A DNA stretch of 64,000 nt from Micrasema longulum (taxonomy: Eukaryota > Arthropoda > Insecta > Trichoptera > Brachycentridae): contig JAGVSM010003547.1 of the NCBI GenBank assembly GCA_022494885.1, positions 1-64,000 on the forward strand, read 5' to 3'. Shown piece after piece: positions 1 through 10,799 of the stretch. The first letter of the stretch is position 1; each line of letters opens with the position of its first letter. The position numbers and the translations under genes are program-made. Below the pieces are notes generated by a model. That model ran no database searches. It was not told the origin of the DNA and was given only the letters and a program-made list of their open reading frames with translations.

Positions 1-679
1 ATATAATTTTACTAACAGAACTGTAATTTCATTTGCCTGGACACAGTGATATTGCAATAACATGGAAGCTTTTATTTATAAAATAAATTTGACAAAATCG
101 TGGTTACACAACTGTCCCGGGATCAAGTGACCAACCGTGTACACGTAAATGCATAAAAATTATTCACAAAATCTTTAAAAAGGGAAGGCTATCTCTGATA
201 ATAAAAAATATTTATAATGGAAATCGGTTTTGTCATAGTTTTTACACTCTAAAAAAAACCGTTTTTATATAAGTAAATCGCCGTAATTTTTTTTATTTAT
301 TTCTTATTATTGCATTGTTTCAATTATTCGAAACAAAAATAAAGGAGATTTTTAGGAAAAAAAATATGGAAGCAAAATTTCGTCGTAATTTATAAAATGA
401 AAACTTAAATTCCGATATAATAGAAAAACGCATTAAAATTAAGTGCATGCAATGATAATCATTTTACCTAAGGCACTATACAATAAACTAAAACTATTTG
501 TATCAATATTTAATTGATTCAAATACACACGACCCCAAACATAGCTCGGTGTGTATGCAGTGAGTCGCACCGCGCCGCTTGGTAGACTTAAATAATATGT
601 ACAATCATAGTAAAGATTAATTTGTAACTATGACAAAAATAATACAAAACAATTATCTATAGTAATGTAGTAAAATCAT
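1..679. other. AT-rich DNA, no gene seen
   Basis: No coding stretch, RNA gene or repeat family could be recognised. A short GC-richer patch lies near 541-585, between long A/T runs. It has no open frame of interest. Confidence 0.5.
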
Positions 680-1740
680 CATCATTATCAGTGGCACTAC
701 AGCCCGTCGTGCGCCCTGACCTCCTCCAGAATTTGTATTTTGTCACATTCCACATTATCCATCAAACTTAATTTTAGTCTGCCTCTGCTTCGTCTGCCTT
801 CTGAGTGGCATAAATAATCTTTTTCAGGGTACGATTATCATTCATTCTGTGCACATGGCTCAACCATTGTAATCTTCTTATTTTTATGAATTATGCGATT
901 TTCGGTTCGCCAAACAGTGCCTCTTATTCATGATTAAACCGTCTCCTCCACACCCCGTTTTGGTTGACAGCACCAAATATCAATCTTAATATTTTTCTTT
1001 CAAATACTAATACCATGTTTTCATCTCTTTTGGACATAACCCAACAATCGGCACGATATGCAATGACCGGTCTGAGGATAGTATTGTAAATAATAGTCTC
1101 AGTTTTCCTAGTGAGCAATTTGGATCTCAGATTTTTAAGTAAACCATAATAACTTTTGTTTGCTGCCAATAGCCGTGCTCCAATCTTGGTACTATAATTG
1201 TTATCAATAGTCATTTCAGTACCCAAATGTTTAAAGGAGTTGACATTGTCTATGTGGTGTGACCCAACGTCAATTGTCTGCTGTGCGTTTGTGACTTTCT
1301 TGCTAACATATATTTAATTTTAGATGTATTTATTTTAGGACCCACGTCACTTGCAGCCATGTCTTGCCTAAAATAATCATCTTTTAATCCTGGAATAGTT
1401 CTGGAGATTAAGTCTTAGTCATCTGCATAGGCTAATATCGGTGGTCTTTCTAAAAATAGTTCCTGTTGTTTCTACTCCCACATCTCTCATGGAATTTATA
1501 AGAGCAATATTAAACAACAGGCATGCCAGTGCATCACTTTGCTTTAGATCGTTGTACGTCTGGAATGGATCTGGTTTGCTGTTCTGGACCTTCAACAAGC
1601 GTTGTGTTTTAGACATTGTCATCTTAGTAAGCCGTATTAGCCTTTTTAGGAATCCCCAATCCAGCAATCGCATCCTACAGCTTCGAGCTCTTGATACTGT
1701 CATATGCCACTTTAGTATAATATATATGTAATAATACATA
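680..1740 (-). mobile_element. Decayed RTE-like non-LTR retrotransposon, RT to C-terminal region
   Basis: Minus-strand remnant of a LINE polyprotein. The upstream part (1739 down to 1419) reads as reverse-transcriptase palm, with LKQSDALACLLFNIAL. The frame then shifts, and the catalytic YADD box lies in another frame at 1429-1418, followed at once by a stop. The downstream part (1226 down to 924) carries the thumb/connection signature around NTILRPVIAY. After a further break, RRLQWLSHVHRMNDNR is readable near 785-870. This motif order is typical of the insect 'endonuclease-reverse transcriptase' group, probably the RTE clade. At least two frame breaks and several stops make it non-functional. 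The 5' endonuclease domain is missing. Confidence 0.85.
924..1226 (-). pseudogene. LINE reverse transcriptase C-terminal fragment (100 codons)
   Basis: This is the longest intact piece of the LINE spanning 680-1740. It covers the region after the RT active site: a GTEMT strand, the conserved patch KTETIIYNTILRPVIAY and the FERKILR helix. LINEs of this kind act by target-primed reverse transcription, but this piece lacks the active site and the endonuclease. The Met at 1226 is only the first ATG inside a longer homologous stretch and is not a real start. Confidence 0.8.
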
Positions 1741-2580
1741 ATGTTACAAACTAGAATACATCAACAGTAAAATAATCTCTGTACCCGAAGAGATGAAAAC
1801 TGATGATTTATGATAAGGCAGTGTAACTGGTCATGTCTTTTAAATATTTAATAATGAGTAAAATGTTTTTGTCATGTTGTTTTTTTAATGACGGGGAGTG
1901 TGAAGTGAGATGGATACGATCTTTAAAACTAGACACTTGACTTATTAGCTCCATAATAATGTAATATTTAGTTATCACTGTAAAAATAAAATAGGATATG
2001 ATTCAATAGTTAAGTATACCCCGATAAGAAACTTGTGTACCTTTGAAACTGGTCGGTAGAAAAAATTAAAAATAAGTGGTTTAAAACAAAGCTATTTTTT
2101 ATATTTTTTATTATAATGAATAACCACAAAGTTAGTGCTTCAAATAAAAAATTTAAAAAAATCATACGCTTTATAGAAAATTAAATTTGAAATGCAATAT
2201 GTAAATTTATGGAGGCATCTTTTTTTACCTCCCTCGATTAAATCCTAGGTGTTTTTGCGATTTAAAAGTCTCCTCTTTCATTTAGATATATGAAAACCAT
2301 TTTGCTGATTGTTTTTCTCCTGGTGTTCATGTTATGGCAACGTTTAGGATTGTTTTTTTTATTCCATTCCTGGTACAATGGACTGATTCCATCTATTCTG
2401 ACGAAATGGGTGAGGCGACCAAGGCCCGAGGCTCCCTATTTTGGGGGAGCTGTGTAAAGCTGACATATTTTATTAATACTTATAATGGATAAGGGAACGT
2501 TGTAAGTAAAAATGAAATGAATAATTATTAAAATTTAAAGCATTAACTTTGTGGTCAAACATTTTTAAGCTGCTAAATGT
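1741..2580. other. Unannotated AT-rich stretch
   Basis: No gene found. The segment at 2125-2150 resembles, on the opposite strand, the sequence before the Penelope-like motif at 2540-2570 (ACTTTGTGGT). It may be the other end of a degraded element. A small GC-richer patch at 2405-2455 is unexplained. Confidence 0.4.
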
Positions 2581-2700
2581 TATTAATATCCGAATCACCG
2601 ACTTTTTGATGCCTACCGGTTTTGAGATGTATCCGTTTCTTCGTCAAGACACCTATTAAACCAATATGCAAAACCCACGATACACCTTCGGTGTGGTGGT
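2545..2700 (-). mobile_element. Penelope-like terminal repeat with hammerhead-like motif
   Basis: On the minus strand the core runs GTGTC-TTGACGA, a variable helix, AAAA-CCGG-TA and GGCAT (about 2655 down to 2600). The same core occurs at 10619-10672, 41921-41975 and 42526-42585, and two of those copies flank a GIY-YIG endonuclease remnant. In this copy the catalytic GAAA has become AAAA and the first core C is T, so it is probably inactive. Flanking sequence (ACTTTGTGGTCAAACATTTTTA) is shared with the copy near 41870. Confidence 0.6.
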
Positions 2701-2751
2701 TTGTCTCCGCTTGATGACTGTTGTCACCGAAGTTTATTTTTTATTTTTTAA

Positions 2752-2830
2752 GGAATAACCCGCTAAGCCTCTATTTTGAGGCTTGTCAGCAGGTGGGATA
2801 GAGATGATATGGAATATGTTTCTTCCGTTC
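2752..2830 (-). mobile_element. SINE-4 3' part
   Basis: The reverse complement (CCACCTGCTGACAAGCCTC, then a run similar to AATAGAGGCTTAGC) matches the tail of the tRNA-headed element at 26555-26800 on the plus strand. Only the 3' part is present; no Pol III boxes are seen here. Confidence 0.6.
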
Positions 2831-2884
2831 TCTTATTACATCATTTCTTACAAAGCCAAACCATCGCGGGATATTTTATTTGTA

Positions 2885-3385
2885 TTCCCCTTTAAAAAAA
2901 CATCTTTATCTTTCTTGTAATATATTAATGTTAATAATTCCCATGGGAATTGTATCCAGTTTTTGTCTAAAAAATTTCGGATGGACTCAAAATATTGTTT
3001 ATGAAACCAGCCGGACCAAGAAGAAGTATAAAAATTGAAAAATATTTTTAGCTTTGTCCAGTATGTAGGTGAAATAATTCTGTCAGAATATCACACGAAT
3101 CAATAAGAGTTTCAGCTCTTAACTTCACAAACATGGAAGAATAAAAGAAATATAAATGCTCAAACATAGACAGAATCGTGAATATTATACAGTGTGTAAA
3201 GTGGCCACTTAAACCAGCCAATGGCAAGTTATAAGCTCTGTAAAAGCCTAGAGTTCCATATTCCCTTCCATTTTATGTTTTTCATCTCTTTTGGGATATG
3301 TAATAATGTTAATAACTACTAAGGGGTAGAATCCAGTTAAAGTCGACAATAATTTGGATAGACTCAAAATACTCGTATGTTGTTG
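2885..3385 (-). mobile_element. FB foldback element, two degraded arms
   Basis: Member of the FB family defined by the copies at 25566-26143 and 44893-45405. The outer-end motif (on this strand GACTCAAAATATTGTT) occurs near 2987-3002, with a variant near 3364-3373. The core containing GTTTCAGCTCTTAACTTCAC is at 3110-3130. The arm with GTAAAGTGGCCACTTAAACC is at 3196-3240. No transposase is encoded. Confidence 0.7.
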
Positions 3386-3924
3386 ATCAAAAATAAAGAA
3401 AATTCGTAGTGTTTTATTTTTGATAAGAGATTTCACCCAATTTCAATTAGGTCAAATCATGCACAAGATTTGGTACCAAGTTCTGACCTATGTAATACAA
3501 GATTTAAGCAATAAATTTATAACTGGTGCATTACACAGCTTTTAATTAATTAAAAGTCCCACATGAAGGCAGCCCATTAGAGAATTAAAATATAATTGAA
3601 TTTCGTCGAGTGAATAGAAATCAATTTATCGATTTGTCTTTTTATCATTGAATATGTGAATATGTATTACTAATATCAGAACACATCTCGGTTGGGGTAA
3701 CAATGCATTTTGGCACCACCTGTGCCTTTGTTGTTCTGTTGAAAACGAATTATAACGTAGCACTTATCGGATATAGAGTCAACCCTTTAACAGACCATAC
3801 TGATATTCAATTTCCACGTAACTTGAGAATTTCATCATTATCATCAAACGTTTTCCCGAATAAATGATGCATTGGTCAAGTAAATGCCGTGTAAATCGAT
3901 TACCTGTGATAGAAAAGTAACAGA
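3386..3924. other. Unannotated stretch
   Basis: No gene or recognised repeat was found. ORFs are short and AT-driven. Confidence 0.4.
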
Positions 3925-4420
3925 TTGTTGTTCCAAGAAGCTAAACTTTTAGATATAAGACAAATATATTGTTTTCAATGTTTAAAATATATATGTAAGA
4001 ACCAAAATGTATTTACAAGTTATTCAAATAGATCAAGTCGAAGAAGGAATCGTGTGCTAGAAATGCCACATTGTAAGACGAGTCTAGCACAGAGACATGC
4101 ATATTTTATAGGCCTAAAAGTTTTTAATCCTAAACTTTCAAAATTTTCCTTCGTTTAAAAAACAGGCACTATCCTGGATTCAAACAAAAGATATTAACTC
4201 TTTTTTTCTATGATATATTTTGTTGCCCCTTAATAATAAGGAATATTTTCATGTTTTTAAAAAAAAAAATATTTCCTTTTCTAGTTACTATGAAATAAAA
4301 AAGTACATAATACTATTTTACAGAATATTTTTTTTTCTCTTTCTTATATAACAAAAAAATATAATACTTATCTGTTTATTAAAGGAGCAAAAATTCATAA
4401 ACATTTTTTAAAGTTTTTAA
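3925..4420 (+). mobile_element. LINE-A 3' end: last codons of RT ORF plus 3' UTR
   Basis: The open frame 3925-4158 ends with EMPHCKTSLAQRHAYFIGLK and a short tail. This is the usual C-terminus of Jockey/CR1-like LINE polyproteins (basic segment, TS..QR.., then a hydrophobic LKxFN box). The UTR carries AAGGAGCAAAAATTCATAAA near 4383-4402, which is also found at 6559-6580 and in reverse near 32990. The coding part matches, in reverse, 33045-33935. The element is 5' truncated and the upstream RT is gone. Confidence 0.75.
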
Positions 4421-4540
4421 AAATAATGTGCCCTCACTGAGGTACCCCATACCAAAGGAAACATTTTACATACATGGTTTTGATACCCGCCCTAAATACA
4501 TGGTAAACCAAATTTTATTTTTACGTTTATTCTATTACTA

Positions 4541-4671
4541 ATACCCGTATGCAGAGACAAAACTTAAGGTGAGGAAAGTACATTCTAGTTTCAAATGCAG
4601 GGAATAACCCAAAGGTGAAGACAATATAATGTACCCTCCTCACCTTAAGGTTTGTCTCTGCATACGGGTAT
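4541..4671. mobile_element. Short MITE with near-perfect 40-bp inverted arms
   Basis: The left arm starts ATACCCGTATGCAGAGACAA and continues through CTTAAGGTGAGG. The right arm (about 4630-4671) is its inverted copy with very few differences, separated by about 50 bp. If the element is taken as CCCG...CGGG (4544-4668), it is flanked on both sides by TA, which suggests a Tc1/mariner-type target. The arms are nearly identical, so the insertion is probably young or gene-converted. Confidence 0.8.
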
Positions 4672-5454
4672 AAGACTATAAAAAAATAGGAAAAAAACAT
4701 ATATTGACATTTATCATGATATAGTAAATGATTATAAAGAAAACATTATTGTTTTTCTGAAATCAATGGTCTAACCTTTATTTTTGGGTATGTAAGTTAA
4801 TTTTGGTTTCTTTTATTACTTTTTATACCTTCTAATTATCATTTTTCTTTTTTTTTTTAAAACGATTAGTCTTATCTTTAACTTAAATTGATTTAATTAA
4901 GATACACACTTATTTGATATAATTGATGAAAGATGGTGGAGTTTTATAATTGAGAATATATATGAAAAATGAACCTAATGCTTGCTTACAGATTGTATAT
5001 ATTTTATGAATCATTGTTGAACATCCAAATAAAAATTTAAAAAAATTAAAACGAATCTCGTATTTCAAGTTTTTATTTCAATTCATAAGATTCACGCCAA
5101 AATAAAACGTAAGTTTGAGATTCTAAATTTTTTTTTCTTGTAAATCAAAAAAACTTTTTGTGTAAAGTTGCTTAATGTCGCTTGGTAACTTTTTCGTTTC
5201 CAGCGTCGATAATCATTACAAATTTTACGGATCGCCAACCCATGATTATAGGTTAAGCGAGTATGATGATTATGAGTTAAATATAATTTTAAAATATTAC
5301 AATCATATTTTTCTAAAATGATAGTTATATTAATTTGGCTCACTGTGCACGAAAGGGTTATTGTGTCTCACCTACTTATTTGCCGACAAGGAGTAACGAG
5401 CTGTAAACAGTCGAGTCATATAGTTCTTATTAACACTTTGTTTGAAGGCTGTTA
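4672..5454. other. Unannotated AT-rich stretch
   Basis: No gene or repeat was recognised. The open frame on the minus strand at 5092-5343 has no family signature and I do not treat it as a gene. Confidence 0.4.
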
Positions 5455-5545
5455 CGGGTTCGTATTAACAAGGCGATCCCGGGAGAGGGGATGGTGATGG
5501 GGTAGGAGCGAGGGGAACGGCGTGGCGGAGCGCGGGGTGAAAGTT
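5455..5545. other. Small GC-rich, G-rich island
   Basis: A roughly 90-bp purine-rich, GC-rich patch (GGGAGAGGGGATGGTGATGG, then GGGGTAGGAGCGAGGGG and GGAGCGCGGGG) stands out sharply from its AT-rich surroundings. It has several G runs that could form a quadruplex on the plus strand. It could be a promoter, a 5' exon remnant or part of an unknown repeat; nothing in the sequence decides this. Confidence 0.4.
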
Positions 5546-5839
5546 CAACCATTGTTCACACATGAACAGAACGGAAAAACAAAAGCTCAATGATATTGGT
5601 AACTCCCATATTTTTGGTTTCTCATATTAGTCGTTTCACATATTATATGAGCTTTTACTAATGATATCAGATCAACAAATAGTTCTAACTTAAAAAGGCC
5701 ATTGGCCAACAAAAGTGATTACGAATGCATTGTACTAATTAATTTAAATCAAATTTATCTATGTTTAAGGAATGGGTTTTAGTAAATTTAATTTGAATAT
5801 TCAATTTACAAACTACACTAGATGTACAGAAAGTTTTAT

Positions 5840-6420
5840 AAAATGAATGTGGAAGTCTAGGCATTAACAAGACTTATCACATGTCATGGCTAGTTTAAGT
5901 GGTCACTTTTCACATCGTGTAACGTTCACCTATGTTTGAATATCCAATTTTTTTTAATTCTTCAATCTAGTGCATTCTTTCACAAACCCAAAACTGTTTA
6001 AAAGACCGTGGGTCTTCTTATTGGTTTCACCCATTTAAAAAAAAAAAAAGTTTTTTGTCAAAAACCGAAAAACTCTTTTTAAAAGAAAATGTTCAATTTC
6101 GTATCTCGAGATTTAAATTTAATTTAACTCTTATTCTTTCACTGCCACATTCACTTTAAGCTTTGAAAATTATACGGAGGGCCCTAGTCGAATATTGTCA
6201 TTCGTACTTATGACCATATTGCAAAAACGAATGGTAGCAAATAGTGATGATTCTTCCATCTGTTGATTTCAATCAAGTTGAAAATCTGAAACCTTTATTG
6301 TTTTGAAGAGGTTAATTTGTTCGAGTTATTTAACATACAAGGTAACGCCTTAAAACAATTCTTCAATTTCATGATTCTTCTTGGATCAGTTGGTTTAATT
6401 ACGATACTGTAAAACTTCAA
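5840..6420 (+). mobile_element. FB foldback element, split
   Basis: The left arm (GAAGTCTAGGCATTAACA, then AGTTTAAGTGGTCACTTTTCAC) occupies 5850-5990. The FB core (TTCCATCTGTTGATTTC, CTGAAACCTTTATTG, then an AACGCC motif) resumes at 6255-6350. The intervening 6000-6250 is not FB sequence, which suggests an insertion or rearrangement. Confidence 0.65.
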
Positions 6421-6529
6421 CTATACGGATTAACTAGAACCAGACGTTATGAAATAAAAACAAACATGTCTAGTATAAAAAAGTATCTCATAGACCTTAC
6501 CTTGGCAGTTTTTTTTTCTCTTTCTTAAT

Positions 6530-6700
6530 TAAAAAAAAATATACTCGTCTATTTATTATAGGAGCAAAAATTCATAAACATTTCTTGTATACCCACAAAC
6601 AGGCCATAGCTTTGGGGGATTTTTTTGTTGACTATTTTTACTGTTAATATGTATTTTATTGCTATGTAATTATCCTTTATTTTTTGAACACTCTGTCTCT
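6530..6700 (+). mobile_element. LINE-A 3' UTR fragment
   Basis: Contains AGGAGCAAAAATTCATAAAC, AACAGGCCATAGCTTTGGGG and TTGCTATGTAATTATCCTTT. The same order occurs in reverse at 32860-33010, where it is attached to the LINE-A coding end. A poly-A-like tail follows near 6715-6765. Confidence 0.65.
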
Positions 6701-6904
6701 CTCTGGTGTATATTGTAGAAATTTAAAAATATAAATAATTCAAAATAAAAAAATAAATAATAAAGTTCATTGCTTTCACGAAGAAATGTGCCAGTCTCCA
6801 GCTACTATTTTCATTTCATATTTTAATATCTCCATTATTTTTTATTTCCTCATAACGATCAGAATATTTGGCAATATAGATGACTGAAGTTCCGATTTAC
6901 TGAG

Positions 6905-6960
6905 TTGTTCTGTATTTTGAGTTTATCCATATGTTTGTAGACAAAATACTAGTTTTTCAC
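6905..6960 (+). mobile_element. FB outer-end fragment
   Basis: TATTTTGAGTTTATCCATAT followed by GTAGACAAAATACTAG matches the FB outer end seen at 25570-25620 and 31668-31720. Only the end is present. Confidence 0.5.
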
Positions 6961-6966
6961 ATACTA

Positions 6967-7075
6967 GGGAGTTTTTATTTTATTTATTTACAATTTAAAA
7001 AAAACCCGTTAGGGTTACATTAGAAATTTAATATTGTCTAGTCATTTTATGTCTTGTCTAGTCTAGTTATTAAGA
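6967..7075 (-). mobile_element. LINE-B 3' UTR fragment
   Basis: The minus strand reads ACTAGACAATATTAAATTTC and then AACCCTAACGGGTTTTTTTT with an A-rich tail. It matches 33770-33870, where the same sequence follows the LINE-B stop codon. This is a 5'-truncated copy of about 100 bp. Confidence 0.75.
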
Positions 7076-7106
7076 TTAAAAAATTACATAATCACTTACT
7101 AACATT

Positions 7107-7280
7107 TTGAATCGGGTTGTGGTCCCGTGAATAGTGTTGCTGACTTACGGATAAGAGGTCCAAAGGTTCAAACCCTCCTCTACCCAAACTTGATTCTCTA
7201 TTTCTAATAGTGAGTTATTTACAACTAGTTGAAAATGCACCAGAATTTAAATACTTGGGTAAATCAAAAGATTTTCATCA
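7107..7280 (+). mobile_element. SINE-2 (tRNA-derived) copy
   Basis: The head reads CGGGTTGTGGTCCCGTGAATAG and a B-box-like AGGTTCAAACCC. The body has TTCTAATAGTGAGTTATTTA and ends TACTTGGGTAAATCA. Other copies lie at 20213-20378(-), 27265-27365(-), 31143-31312(+) and 40983-41085(+). The head resembles a tRNA gene carrying the Pol III A and B boxes; the body is not tRNA. Confidence 0.75.
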
Positions 7281-7299
7281 ATCAAAAAAAAAAAAGTTT

Positions 7300-8120
7300 T
7301 TCTACATCAACCCGAGACTTATTACACCAACACAGCGTATTGTGCAAACTTCATAAAAAAAATATTGAAACGGAAGAACAAAAATAGGTAAAATAAACTG
7401 GAGGGTAAAATATGTTTTAGTAGAAAACGTTCCAATAATTGGAATTCTAAAGAGTAAGAATGGATTCGCTATAGTTTTTGTTAACCTGGCTTCAATATTT
7501 ATATTAAGTTTGTACAAATGTGATTTGAAATTGCAGGAATTTTTACGAGATTAAATGAATTTGTGTATTACAGTGGATTTCCCACAACGTTGCATATGAA
7601 GCGAAGTATCGGATTAAGTTGTATTGAATTAAAATATTTCATTCCGTACGCTTTTAATTAAATCTGATCTCTGTCGCAGTTGTATAAGACTTTGTCCTAT
7701 ATGGCTAGTATTTATAGTACTTTCAATTGTATCATACGTAGACCACTATACTAGAGTTCAAAGTTCACAGATTTTAAAGTCAGATTTAGACGAAAGGAAA
7801 CAATAAAATTGAGAAAAACAGATGTTTAAATGTAAGCAAAATGGTATAAAACAAATGATCAGTTAATCCATTTAATGGCAGATTATAAATTATGTTACAC
7901 AATGACGTGTAGTTAAATAGACATGTAACGATGTAATAGCGCGCGAAACATGGCTTTTTTATTAGTAGGTAATTGCCTCTCTTGCCATCATTATCTAACG
8001 GACCTTCATTGTAATAAGACGTGTTTTTAAAAGATGTATCGTATCATTTGAAAATATAATCTCATTTACTGAGTAGGAAGTTAGTGAATATTTTTTAAGT
8101 GGATTTTTCTACATTTAAAA
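7300..8120. other. Unannotated AT-rich stretch
   Basis: No gene, RNA or recognised repeat family was found. Confidence 0.4.
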
Positions 8121-8460
8121 TAAAAACAAACAAACAAACCATCACGCCGTTTCTCCGTAGGGGTACACAGAGAGGATAGAATGCCATATTACTTTTTCTC
8201 AACATACAGACTTCGCTTCCTCTACATTCATACATCTTCTCATGCACGCACGCTGATTATTCCTACTCTTGTAATGTCCATCTTCAAGTATTTTATGGGA
8301 TTGATCGTGCCATGTCTTTCTCGGTCTTCCTCGTTTTCCGCATCCATCAACATTCGTATCGTAGATCCTTTTGGCCGTTCTTTCGCTGTTCATTCGCTCT
8401 ACATGCCTAAACCAACGCAGCGCCCCCTTCTTGATTCTATTTTCTGCATTTATAAGTAAA
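8121..8460 (-). mobile_element. RTE-like LINE C-terminal end with (GTTT)n tail
   Basis: The minus frame 8393-8199 includes MNSERTAKRIY, GRPRKTWHD, NNQRACMRRCMNVEEAKSVC and a tail motif. It is closely related to the longer copy at 16087-16674(-). The 3' end on the minus strand finishes in GGTTTGTTTGTTTG (8143-8121), a simple-repeat tail typical of RTE-like elements. The element is 5' truncated. Confidence 0.8.
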
Positions 8461-8502
8461 TAAATAACACTTATCCTAACTGGCCTAATATTACTTTATA
8501 AA

Positions 8503-8970
8503 GTGATCAATTCATTAATTGACAGTTCTGATTTGCTGGAGTTGGTGTGTTTCTGTGTACCTTGTCGAAATAACCGCCAAAGATCTTATTTTTGTTCTGC
8601 AAGTTCTAGGACCAACTATCATATGCACTCGCCTATCTCTAGGCTCCACAGACATGGAAATCAGTATGAGGACAAGGCTGATATATTTGGTTCTGGACTC
8701 GATAGTTATACAACTAGTCTGACTTCTTTTATTCTCTCTCAATATTATTCTTAAACTTTTCTTTACATTTAAAAATGTTTTTCCTTTTTTTGTTTTTTCA
8801 TATTTTGGTATTTATTTCGTTGATATTTTTGGTTGCTTATGTAACTATTGTTATAGTTATGCAATTTTATAATTTTTTGTTATGTATTTATGTGTTCTTT
8901 TTTTCATTTTTATGTTTAATATTTGTTAAAGGCAATTTGTGCCGTTTATGTAAAAATAAATAAATAGACA
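8503..8970 (+). mobile_element. Possible LINE 3' end (uncertain)
   Basis: 8503-8742 is GC-richer than its surroundings and open in three frames. None gives a clear family signature. It is followed by a T-rich, hydrophobic-coding UTR-like stretch (8770-8945) that ends in TAAAAATAAATAAATAGAC. The AAATAAATA tail and the T-rich UTR resemble LINE 3' ends elsewhere in the window. I infer a LINE 3' end but could not confirm it from protein motifs. Confidence 0.35.
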
Positions 8971-9129
8971 CAATGACAGCTAGTATCGCTGCTATAGTAA
9001 CGAGTTAAAAAAATATAAGCTAAGGAAATTTGTGTGTATATTTCTCTTACAAGAATGTTTGCATGTGTACCGTAATTTATTGTCGGTTTTTAAAATCGTC
9101 GATGGTAACGTAATATTTGCTTAATCTTA

Positions 9130-9235
9130 GTCGTAGCTATTATATATATATAATTATCCAAATATATATAAATTATCCATTTTTATTTGGATAATTTATA
9201 CAGTGCCATTTTTGTGAAAATCACCTCAAGGGCAC
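9130..9235. repeat. Two adjacent hairpins
   Basis: ATAAATTATCC...GGATAATTTAT forms an 11-bp perfect stem with a short AT loop (about 9168-9200). Immediately after it, CAGTGCC...GGGCACTG forms a 7-bp stem around CACCTC (9201-9238). Confidence 0.6.
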
Positions 9236-9260
9236 TGTACAATAAATAAATATCCCAGTA

Positions 9261-9540
9261 CGTCTTGCAGCTACAGAGCGCATGGACAGTTAGAAATTTA
9301 GCCTCCATTTACACATTTTAAAAATTGACAAATAAATTTAGCGTATTAATGGTATTTAAAAAAAAATATGAATAGTAAAAAGGAGTAAGACTACAATTCG
9401 TCTTGCAGCTACTAAGCGTATAGACGATTGGAATTCTAGACACCATTTACAAAATTAAGGTATTTTAAAGTTGACATATGAAAGCTAGATAACCAATCAT
9501 CGCGCAGCTACAAAGCGCATGGACGAGTGGAATTCTAGCG
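9261..9540 (+). repeat. Three spaced copies of a GCAGCTAC hairpin unit
   Basis: Units start at 9261 (CGTCTTGCAGCTACAGAGCG), 9399 (CGTCTTGCAGCTACTAAGCG) and 9498 (CATCGCGCAGCTACAAAGCG). Each is followed by CATGGAC/TATAGAC and GGAATTCTAG-like sequence. Spacing is 138 and 99 bp. Each unit can fold a short stem (for example GCGC...GCGC in the third). Function is unknown. Confidence 0.65.
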
Positions 9541-9559
9541 GAGTTAAAATGATATCAAT

Positions 9560-10580
9560 AAATTTACGAAAAATAGAGCATAGTAGTAAATTTGTCAAGT
9601 GTTCATGCTAAGAAGTAAGCAATAAAAAACTAAATAAATAAAACACTGTTTCAACTCTATGATTAACAAAAGGAGATAGATGTCCGAAGAGAAGTTTTTG
9701 TAGACAGTAGGTAGATACCGTCGCCATGTGGCCTACTGGCTGCTTGAAAATTTCTGGAAACGCACGTGTGTGGTTACTGGGGGATTATGTGGGCCAGTGT
9801 TGTTTATGTCTGGATTCTGATATTCCCTCCTCAAAAACCCCTTTTAAAAAGTCGTCTTACAATGAAAGAAGGGGTAGGAACCCCTTTCCCAAAATTGTTC
9901 ATAAAAACTTATTTCTTTCTTCAGATTCGCATATTAATGATCAATTAAAAAAAACTGACTAAGCTTTAACGTTGGTTGGATTAGCTAATAAGCTTATAAA
10001 TAATTGTCTTGTAAAAATGACGATTTTGTGATTATTTTTTGTTGCTTGAGTACAGAGTAAATAATTTATAGAGAGCTATTTATTTAATTGAGCATACAAT
10101 TTCATTATGATGCAATTATTAATTTTCATATCTCGATTTACTAGAAAGTTCCCTGTTAAGTTGGAACACTTATATACATTTATTCATCATATTATGTATT
10201 TCTTAAAAAAATATCACCTTGAATAAGTGACGTGTAATAGTTAATTAATTATATAATAAAATACAAAAAAATAAAATTAAACGTTTTAAGTTTATGTGAT
10301 AAGTTTAATAAATTAAAACCGAATACTTTCTTAAACGTTTTAATAAATCACATAAACAGAATAAAAACTGAAGATACTAAAGATCATATAGGTAAATACA
10401 ATTCAAATGAAGTTGTCCCAATATGAGTTTTTTGTCCAAAATTTAGAGGAATATTTTTAAAATTTCAAAGCAGACAAAAAGCTTATAACCTAGAAAAGAG
10501 TAAGTTAATAGTCTTGATAATATGTTAAAATGGTTGCATTAGTCAATATTTTCAATTGGTCGTAATTTGATCATAGCCTT
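9560..10580. other. Unannotated stretch with a lone 78-codon frame
   Basis: The plus frame 9726-9962 (start MWPTGCLKISG) lies in slightly GC-richer DNA, but no domain is recognisable and a second frame overlaps it. The rest is AT-rich with no recognised feature. Confidence 0.3.
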
Positions 10581-10589
10581 AATGTTATT

Positions 10590-10680
10590 AAATATTTGTA
10601 AGTATGTAACCGCTTACCGACTTTTTTATGTCTACCGGTTTCAAGACGTACCCATATCTTCGTCAAGACACCAATTACAC
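10590..10680 (-). mobile_element. Penelope-like terminal motif, hammerhead-like
   Basis: The minus strand reads GTGTC-TTGACGA, a helix AAGATATGGGTACGTCTT, then GAAA-CCGG-TA-GACAT. The flanks of the core, GTGTC and GACAT, can pair as a short stem I. GAAA is intact; the first core C is T. The downstream AAAAAAGTCGG block is shared with the three other copies. Confidence 0.6.
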
Positions 10681-10799
10681 CTTCATCATAGTTGTTGCAC
10701 AAAAAAAGAAAGCCAATGCGACATGCATTTTAATAAGCACATGCACTTTTTAAGACAAACATGCACTGATTAAATGATGAAAATATTCTATGTTGTTTG

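Noticed and set aside
8775..8963. Small hydrophobic, membrane-protein-like frame
   Set aside because: T-rich DNA always encodes Phe/Leu/Ile/Val runs. The stretch looks like a LINE 3' UTR ending in AAATAAATA.
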